DNA of 64,000 nucleotides from Lichenicola sp964247735. Its GTDB lineage: Bacteria; Pseudomonadota; Alphaproteobacteria; Acetobacterales; Acetobacteraceae. This document shows positions 58,753 to 64,000 of the stretch, in pieces. Below the pieces are notes generated by a model. That model was given only the letters and a program-made list of their open reading frames with translations. It was not told the DNA's origin and did not search any database. A program made the position numbers and the translations under genes. Where the stretch lies: NCBI GenBank assembly GCA_964247735.1, contig CAXTVS010000004.1, positions 51,903 through 115,902 on the forward strand. The letters run 5' to 3'. Every line of letters starts with the position of its first letter. The stretch's first letter is position 1.

Positions 58753-59784
58753 ATGGATCAACACCCGGCCGGCACACGGCTCGACCTGCTGACCTCCAAT
58801 CCGGTCTACAAGCCGTTCCGCTACCCGTGGGCCTACGACGCCTGGCTGACGCAGCAGCGCGTGCACTGGCTGCCCGAGGAGGTGCCGCTCGCCGACGACG
58901 TGAAGGACTGGCACAAGAACCTGTCCGCGTCGGAACAGAACCTGGTCACGCAGATCTTCCGCTTCTTCACGCAGTCGGACGTGGAAGTGAACAACTGCTA
59001 CATGAAGCACTACAGCCAGGTGTTCAAACCCACCGAGGTGCTGATGATGCTGTCGGCGTTCTCGAACATCGAGACCATCCACATCGCCGCCTACAGCCAC
59101 CTGCTCGACACCATCGGCATGCCCGAAGCGGAATACTCGGCCTTCCTCGGCTACAAGGAGATGAAGGACAAGTACGACTACATGCAGGGCTTCCGGGTCG
59201 ACTCCAAGCACGAGATCGCCAAGACCCTGGCCGCGTTCGGCGCCTTCACCGAGGGGCTGCAGCTGTTCGCCTCGTTCGCGATCCTGCTGAACTTCCCGCG
59301 CTTCAACAAGCTCAAGGGCATGGGACAGATCGTCACCTGGTCGGTGCGCGACGAGACGCTGCACTGCCTGTCGGTGATCCGGCTGTTCCGGGTGTTCGTG
59401 CAGGAGAACCCGGAGATCTGGACCGACCAGCTTCGCGCCGAGCTGACCGAGGTGTGCCGGACCATCGTGCACCACGAGGACGCGTTCATCGACCTGGCCT
59501 TCGAGCTCGGCCCGGTGGAGGGCCTCGATGCGGCGCAGGTCAAGCGCTACATCCGCTTCATCGCCGACCGCCGGCTGCTGCAGCTCGGGCTGGAGCCGCT
59601 CTACCACGTCGACAGCAACCCGCTGCCCTGGCTCGACGACCTGCTGAACGCGGTGGAGCACGCCAACTTCTTCGAGAACCGGTCCACCGAGTACAGCCGC
59701 GCCTCGACCAGCGGCACCTGGGAGGAAGCGTTCACCTCCTCCATCGGCAGCGACTGGCACAAGGAGACCGCGGTCCCGGCCTGA
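58753..59784 (+). CDS. nrdB: ribonucleoside-diphosphate reductase beta subunit
   Basis: A 343-residue ferritin-like radical subunit. Metal ligands Asp76 (FTQSDVEVNN), Glu107 and His110 (IETIHIAAYSHLL), and later Glu and His residues (FTEGLQLF, RDETLHC) are present. The radical-bearing Tyr is Tyr114, three residues past His110 as in E. coli Tyr122. The C-terminal tail docks to NrdA. No N-terminal ATP-cone exists here, nor in NrdA. ATG follows a GGAGAACAC ribosome site. A palindrome with a likely NrdR box lies upstream. Confidence 0.95.
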   Translation: MDQHPAGTRLDLLTSNPVYKPFRYPWAYDAWLTQQRVHWLPEEVPLADDVKDWHKNLSASEQNLVTQIFRFFTQSDVEVNNCYMKHYSQVFKPTEVLMMLSAFSNIETIHIAAYSHLLDTIGMPEAEYSAFLGYKEMKDKYDYMQGFRVDSKHEIAKTLAAFGAFTEGLQLFASFAILLNFPRFNKLKGMGQIVTWSVRDETLHCLSVIRLFRVFVQENPEIWTDQLRAELTEVCRTIVHHEDAFIDLAFELGPVEGLDAAQVKRYIRFIADRRLLQLGLEPLYHVDSNPLPWLDDLLNAVEHANFFENRSTEYSRASTSGTWEEAFTSSIGSDWHKETAVPA

Positions 59785-59879
59785 CTCCCGGGCGCTCCTC
59801 GGGCTCGCAACCCCCCTCCGGCCGGTCCGTTCACAGCAGAAGCCCGCCGCACGGGCGGGCCGCCGGAGGGGAGAGCACC

Positions 59880-60248
59880 ATGGATCGTCCGCTGGAGATC
59901 GCGTTCCACAACCTGCAGGCCTCAGAGTCGCTCGAAGCGGAGATCAGGAAGCAGATGGAGCGGCTGGAGGCCCGCTACGGCCACCTGACCGGTGGCCGGG
60001 TGTCGGTGGAAGCCCTGCACCAGCAGCACCAGACCGGCAACCTGTACGAGGTGCACGTCACCCTGTCGCGTCCCGGCCAGGAGATCGCCGTGTCGCACGA
60101 GCCGCACCACGCGCGGGAGCGGCGTGCCCATCCCGACATCCGCAGCGCCGTGCGAGACGCGTTCCGTGCGGTGGAAAAGCAGCTGGAAACGGCGAAAGCG
60201 TCACCGGGAGGCCGCAGCCCACGCGGCAAAGGCGAATCGCGTCAATAA
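59880..60248 (+). CDS. HPF/RaiA-family ribosome-associated protein
   Basis: A 122-residue protein of the short hibernation-promoting-factor family. It contains the beta-alpha pattern LEIAFHNLQASESLEAEIRKQMERLEARYGHLTGGRVSVEAL and NLYEVHVTLSRPGQEIAVS, ending with the alpha helix SAVRDAFRAVEKQLET and a short basic tail. Binds the ribosomal A/P-site region under stress. The C-terminal dimerisation domain of long HPF is missing. ATG follows GGAGGGGAGAGCACC. Confidence 0.88.
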   Translation: MDRPLEIAFHNLQASESLEAEIRKQMERLEARYGHLTGGRVSVEALHQQHQTGNLYEVHVTLSRPGQEIAVSHEPHHARERRAHPDIRSAVRDAFRAVEKQLETAKASPGGRSPRGKGESRQ

Positions 60249-60343
60249 ATCGTTTGTATCGGATGGATAACGAGATAGGCTGCCTTCGGGATCGGGACGG
60301 AACCACGTGTCGCAGGCGTTCCTGCTCCGGAGGCGATAGAACA

Positions 60344-60721
60344 GTGCAGGACATGCCGTTTCTTGAAGCGGTGCAGGAACCGGATATCGGTGACCGCCAC
60401 GGCTACGAACTCGACTACGAGGCGCTGTCGCGGGCTGAGCCCCGCTCTGGTCCGGTCGGCTTCAGCCTAGAGCCGGTCCGCCAGGTCCGTCGCCTGCCGG
60501 AACGCCTGCTGGTCGCGGCGCACCAGGCCTGCGACCTCGGCGCGCTGGACGTCGCGGCCAGCCTGCTGTCGATCACCGAGGCGGTGCTGCTGCAGCCGCA
60601 GCTCGGCTCGCCGGGCGCGTACCGCCGTGCCGTGGAGGGGCTCGTCGCGGCCCACGAGCGACTGTGGCACCTCAGGCGCGCCGGCCACGTCGATCCCGAT
60701 CCGTTCGGCGGGTCGCCTTGA
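60344..60721 (+). CDS. hypothetical protein
   Basis: A protein of about 125 residues (GTG 60344 behind GGAGG; ATG 60353 also possible). Contains no known motif. The C-terminal two-thirds is helical with a repeated hydrophobic pattern (LVAAHQACDLGALDVAASLLSITEAVLLQ, RRAVEGLVAAHERLWHLRR), suggesting a small helical bundle. It ends exactly where the convergent methyltransferase ends. Confidence 0.5.
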   Translation: MQDMPFLEAVQEPDIGDRHGYELDYEALSRAEPRSGPVGFSLEPVRQVRRLPERLLVAAHQACDLGALDVAASLLSITEAVLLQPQLGSPGAYRRAVEGLVAAHERLWHLRRAGHVDPDPFGGSP

Positions 60722-61474
60722 TCAGTCGAACGGCAGCGGTTCCGCGTTGCGCAGGATCAGCTCTGTCGGTTCGGTGAAGCCGCCGCCGGGGTGATGCAGC
60801 ACCAGCCCGGGCAGCACGGCATCGTCCCCGTGCCCGCCGAGGGTGCCGCGCATCAGCACGATCCGTGCCGGACGGCCGACCGCCGGCCAGAGCGGCAGCA
60901 CCCGGATTGCGCCGAACCCGTTCGTCGCCAGCGCTGCCGCCGCCTCGGCCTGCCGGGCTGCGGGCAGGGCCAGGGTGAGCACCCCGCCGGGCCGGAGCAG
61001 GCGCGCCAGGCACCGGCTCCAGATGGCCAGCGTGCCTGGCGGCGCTCGCCGGGCGAGGTCGCGGCGGGGCAATGGCGAGGCGCTGGACCCGCTGTCGTGC
61101 CATGGCGGGTTGGCGATCGCGTGGTCGTGGTCGCCGGCCGCGAGCTGAACGGTCTCGTGCTCCAGCGGGCCGACCAGGACCGGCCAGTCGGGCCGTCCGT
61201 TGGCGTCCAGGTTGTGCCGGGCCAGAGCGGCGGTGGCGGGATCCTGCTCGATCCCGGTCCCGTGCATGCCGTCCGCCCGTGCCGACAGGCACAGCAGGCC
61301 GGCACCGGCGCCGCAGCCCGCCTCCAGCACGCGCAGGCCGGGACTGACCGGCACCGCCGCCGCGAGCAGCACCGGCTCGATTCCGCTCCGGTAGCCGTCG
61401 CGGAACTGGCGATAGGACACCCGGCCGCCGAGCAGCGTGCCGTCGGTGGTCGCCGCCGGCGCTGCGGTCAGCAT
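60722..61474 (-). CDS. TrmN6-like SAM-dependent methyltransferase
   Basis: A 250-residue methyltransferase of the tRNA1(Val) adenine-37 N6 group. Features: the N-terminal GGRVSYRQFRDGYRSGIEPVLLAA, SAM motif VLEAGCGAGAGLLCL, and the amino-methyltransferase NPPWH (NPPY-like) in IANPPWHDSG. Full family length. Stop abuts the stop of the convergent hypothetical gene. Divergent from the polyprenyl synthase gene. Confidence 0.85.
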   Translation of the reverse strand: MLTAAPAATTDGTLLGGRVSYRQFRDGYRSGIEPVLLAAAVPVSPGLRVLEAGCGAGAGLLCLSARADGMHGTGIEQDPATAALARHNLDANGRPDWPVLVGPLEHETVQLAAGDHDHAIANPPWHDSGSSASPLPRRDLARRAPPGTLAIWSRCLARLLRPGGVLTLALPAARQAEAAAALATNGFGAIRVLPLWPAVGRPARIVLMRGTLGGHGDDAVLPGLVLHHPGGGFTEPTELILRNAEPLPFD

Positions 61475-61656
61475 CCGGCAGGCCGGTCCCGCTCCGGCGG
61501 GGACCGATCCCGGCCAGGCCGCCGATGCTTGACCACCCTATCCCCGCCGCTCATATGTGCCTCGCCGAAATCCTGGAGCGTGGAGGACACCGCTTGGGCC
61601 TTGCCGCCAGTCTGCCGGAAACCGGCGCGACCACAAGTCGCGACGAACGGCATGAC

Positions 61657-62679
61657 GTGCAGGAGGCTCCGGCGGGCGAGGCGGCGCTGAACGCGCTGGC
61701 GTCGCTGCTGCACGACGACATGCAGAGCTGCAACCGCGCCATCCTTGCCCGGATGGACAGCCCGGTCACGCTGATCCCGCAGCTGGCCGCCCACCTCATC
61801 GCCGCCGGGGGCAAGCGGCTGCGCCCGCTCCTGACCCTGGCCTCGGCGCGGCTGTGCGGCTATCCGGGCGAGGCCGGCGGCGCGCGCGGCGGGATGCGCC
61901 ACGTCAACCTCGCCGCCTGCGTCGAGTTCATCCACACCGCCACCCTGCTGCACGACGACGTGGTGGACGAGAGCCGGCTGCGCCGCGGGCTCGCCAGCGC
62001 CAACGCGGTGTTCGGCAACAAGGCCTCGGTGCTGGTCGGCGACTTCCTGTTCGCGCGCTCGTTCCAGCTGATGACCGAGGACGGCTCGCTGGAGGTGATG
62101 GCGATCCTGTCCAAGGCGTCCGCCACCATCGCCGAGGGCGAGGTGCTGCAGATGGCGACCCAGAACGACCTGTCGACCTCCATGGAGCGCTACCTGGAGG
62201 TGATCCACGGCAAGACCGCGGCCCTGTTCGCGGCCGCCTGCCGGGTGGGCGCGGTGGTGGCGGGGCGTCCGGAGCGGGACGCGCTGGCGCTCGACTGCTA
62301 CGGCACCAACCTCGGCATGGCGTTCCAGCTGGTCGACGACGCGCTGGACTACGCCGCTGACCAGCGCCTACTCGGCAAGACGGTGGGCGACGACTTCCGC
62401 GAGGGCAAGATCACCCTGCCGGTGCTGGCCGCCTTCGGCGCCGGCAACGAGCAGGACCGCCAGTTCTGGCGCCGGGTGATCGAGGACAGCGCGCAGGAGC
62501 CGGACGACCTCGACCACGCGCTCGGCCTGATTGCCGCCACCGACGCCATCGGCGCCACGCTGCGCCGGGCCACGGACTATGCCGAGCGCGCCTGCGAGGC
62601 GCTGGCGACGTTTCCGGACAGCCGGATCCGGCAGCTGCTGGGCGAGGTCGCCGCCTACACCGTCAGCCGCGGACGGTAG
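61657..62679 (+). CDS. long-chain all-trans polyprenyl diphosphate synthase
   Basis: A prenyltransferase of about 340 residues that builds the ubiquinone side chain (octa- or decaprenyl). The first aspartate-rich motif is LLHDDVVDES (with GGKRLRPLLTL before it), and the second is FQLVDDALDY. Also GKTAALFAAAC and GDDFREGKITLPV. The GTG at 61657 gives the usual family N-terminus before ALASLLHDDMQSCN; the frame extends upstream to 61525 with ATG codons at 61525 and 61555 but no family similarity. The exact chain length cannot be read reliably. Confidence 0.9.
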   Translation: MQEAPAGEAALNALASLLHDDMQSCNRAILARMDSPVTLIPQLAAHLIAAGGKRLRPLLTLASARLCGYPGEAGGARGGMRHVNLAACVEFIHTATLLHDDVVDESRLRRGLASANAVFGNKASVLVGDFLFARSFQLMTEDGSLEVMAILSKASATIAEGEVLQMATQNDLSTSMERYLEVIHGKTAALFAAACRVGAVVAGRPERDALALDCYGTNLGMAFQLVDDALDYAADQRLLGKTVGDDFREGKITLPVLAAFGAGNEQDRQFWRRVIEDSAQEPDDLDHALGLIAATDAIGATLRRATDYAERACEALATFPDSRIRQLLGEVAAYTVSRGR

Positions 62680-62760
62680 CCGGGCGGGTCCGGCGCCGGT
62701 CCGAAGCTGAAACCGTCGACCATCGGAACGGAACCCTGCATTCCCGGAGAGGCCGGACTC

Positions 62761-63657
62761 ATGCCGCAGCGGCAGCTCATCACTGCCTTCGTCCGGGAAG
62801 ACGAGGTCCACGCCGATGCCGAGGCGATGGTGCCATGGTGGAGCTGCGCGAAGGCTGTGCTGGCGGCCGCCGCGTTGACGCTTGCGGCCGAGGGCCGGTT
62901 GCCGCTCGACGAGCCCGTCCGTGGCAGGTCGTTCACGCTCCGCCAGCTTCTGCAGCATCGTGCCGGGCTCCGCTGCTACGGCACGTCCCGATCCTATCAT
63001 GCCGCCGTGGCCGCGGGCGGACCTCCCTGGCCCGTCGGGGAGATGCTTCGGCGGGTCGACGCGGAAACCCTGTCCTGCCAGCCCGGGCAGGGCTGGGCCT
63101 ACTCGAACGTCGGCTACCTCCTGGTGCGTCGGATCATCGAGGAGGAAACCGGCCTGCCGCTCGATGCGGCCCTGCAGCGCCTGGTGTTCGGACCGCTCGA
63201 CATCCGCGGCGTCACCGTCGCCCGGGAACCGGCCGACCTCGACGCGACCGCATGGGGCAACGCGCGGCGCTATCATCCGGGATGGGTGTATCACGGGCTG
63301 CTGGTCGGTCCGCCGGGTGCGGCCGCGCTGTTCCTGCACCGTCTGCTGGGCGGCGATCTCCTGCCGCCCGGCCTGCTCGGCAGCATGCGCGACGGCCATC
63401 CGGTCGGCGGCGCGTTTCCAGGCCGTCCGTGGCGGACTGCCAGCTACGGGCTCGGGCTGATGATCGGGCAAGGCGAGCCGCCCGGCGAGTATGTCGGCCA
63501 TACCGGAGGCGGCCCCGGCAGCACCTCGGCCGTCTACCGGGTGGCTGGACGGAGTGCGGGCACAGGTGCCGCGTTCGCGCCCGTTGATGATCCCGGGACG
63601 GTGGAAGCCCGGGCCCTGGAACTGGCTGCCTTTGCAGCAGCCCGCGACCTTCGTTGA
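62761..63657 (+). CDS. serine hydrolase, beta-lactamase/penicillin-binding type
   Basis: A 298-residue class C beta-lactamase-fold hydrolase. The catalytic tetrad motif is Ser28-Cys-Ala-Lys31 (SCAK, S-x-x-K), then Tyr114-Ser-Asn (GWAYSN, Y-x-N) and the HTGGG motif near residue 249 in place of KTG. Around 30 residues precede the serine, so no signal peptide fits: probably cytoplasmic, an esterase or peptidase. The typical length is 380-400 residues, so this is a short family member. ATG at 62761. Confidence 0.85.
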   Translation: MPQRQLITAFVREDEVHADAEAMVPWWSCAKAVLAAAALTLAAEGRLPLDEPVRGRSFTLRQLLQHRAGLRCYGTSRSYHAAVAAGGPPWPVGEMLRRVDAETLSCQPGQGWAYSNVGYLLVRRIIEEETGLPLDAALQRLVFGPLDIRGVTVAREPADLDATAWGNARRYHPGWVYHGLLVGPPGAAALFLHRLLGGDLLPPGLLGSMRDGHPVGGAFPGRPWRTASYGLGLMIGQGEPPGEYVGHTGGGPGSTSAVYRVAGRSAGTGAAFAPVDDPGTVEARALELAAFAAARDLR

Positions 63658-63762
63658 CGGTCGACGACGCCGGCCGCGGCAGTCGGTCGGGACGGCCTGG
63701 GCGGTCCGGAAGCGGCGGCGGCCCCTTGACGCCGTGTTGATCCGCCGGCCCTTCATCGCCTG

Positions 63763-64000
63763 ATGATCGGCATGACGAGGCTGCGGAGCAGGCTGGGTGC
63801 ACTCGGCCAGCGGGACTTCGCGCTGTTCCTGGCCGGCATCTCCCTGTCCTGCGTCGGCAGCGCCACGGTTCCGGTGGCCCTGTCCTTCGCGCTGTTTGCG
63901 CGCGGTGCCGGCGCCGGCCGCGTCAGCGCGGTGCTGGCGGCGGAAGCGCTGCCGATGGTGCTGCTGATCCTGCTGGGCGGGGTGCTGGCGGACCGGTTCG
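63763..64000 (+). CDS. MFS transporter (partial, C-terminus off window)
   Basis: The first 79 codons of a major-facilitator permease. Helix 1 is DFALFLAGISLSCVGSATVPVALSFALFARG and helix 2 starts AVLAAEALPMVLLILLGGVLADRF, the pattern of the MFS enterobactin/macrolide exporter-like branch. ATG at 63763 or 63772. The window ends in the loop after helix 2. Confidence 0.8.
   Translation, partial: MIGMTRLRSRLGALGQRDFALFLAGISLSCVGSATVPVALSFALFARGAGAGRVSAVLAAEALPMVLLILLGGVLADRF

Noticed and set aside
1..64000. CRISPR array, prophage, insertion sequence or RiPP precursor
   Set aside because: No regularly spaced repeats, transposase, integrase, phage structural gene or short precursor next to the radical SAM genes was found.

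Overview
The window is a single, very GC-rich (roughly 70%), tightly packed bacterial chromosome segment. Gene content points to an alphaproteobacterium, most likely an acetic-acid-bacteria relative (Acetobacteraceae/Rhodospirillales). The pointers are a MucR/Ros regulator, a trxB gene followed by an LsrB/VtlR-type LysR gene, glnK-amtB, a UbiH-type hydroxylase, a PaoABC-like molybdoenzyme and a short class I ribonucleotide reductase. The genus is an inference; no rRNA is present. About 68 protein genes, two or three decayed genes and one tRNA-Arg(ACG) are supported. No CRISPR array, prophage or insertion sequence was seen.

Layout. 1-4.1 kb: cysE (cut by the window edge), a UbiH-like hydroxylase, glnK and amtB. 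4.1-7.9 kb: a three-subunit xanthine-dehydrogenase-family enzyme on the minus strand, sharing a bidirectional terminator with amtB. 8.1-9.4 kb: a sulfotransferase-like protein and a SnoaL-like protein. 9.4-13.3 kb: a four-gene, translationally coupled minus-strand operon (TIGR04282 transferase, polytopic GT87-like mannosyltransferase, radical SAM protein, GT2). 13.3-17.3 kb: a long divergent region with two inverted repeats, then a CNB-domain MscS channel, small envelope proteins and mucR. 17.4-23 kb: aldehyde dehydrogenase, carotenoid oxygenase with a membrane partner and a divergent TetR, SppA-type peptidase, ihfB. 23.4-30.4 kb: manC, a TPP enzyme, an MFS carrier, a frameshifted Uma2 gene, a DksA-like zinc protein and a lipoprotein. 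30.4-35.6 kb: lsrB-like, trxB, an Lrp regulator, a GT2-GtrA protein and a GT39-like transferase. 35.6-42.4 kb: motB-motA, NUDIX, fRMsr, tRNA-Arg, guaA and an oxidoreductase.

42.4-47.9 kb holds a VKOR-like protein, a fatty-acid-hydroxylase-family membrane protein, the TIGR04282/TIGR04283 transferase pair, an ArsM-type arsenite methyltransferase and a non-canonical radical SAM protein followed by an SRPBCC protein. This looks like an arsenic/arsenosugar locus and is the best candidate for something new, particularly because a second TIGR04282-radical SAM-glycosyltransferase operon lies at 9.4-13.3 kb.

48.2-64 kb: nrdA, a decayed cell-wall hydrolase, an unknown secreted protein, a DHA2-type MFS pump, an SUV3-like RNA helicase convergent with a MYG1-family nuclease, a small FAH/SDR operon, nrdB behind a 33-bp palindrome containing a likely NrdR box, a ribosome hibernation factor, a TrmN6-like methyltransferase, a long-chain polyprenyl diphosphate synthase, a serine beta-lactamase-like hydrolase and the start of another MFS gene cut by the window end.
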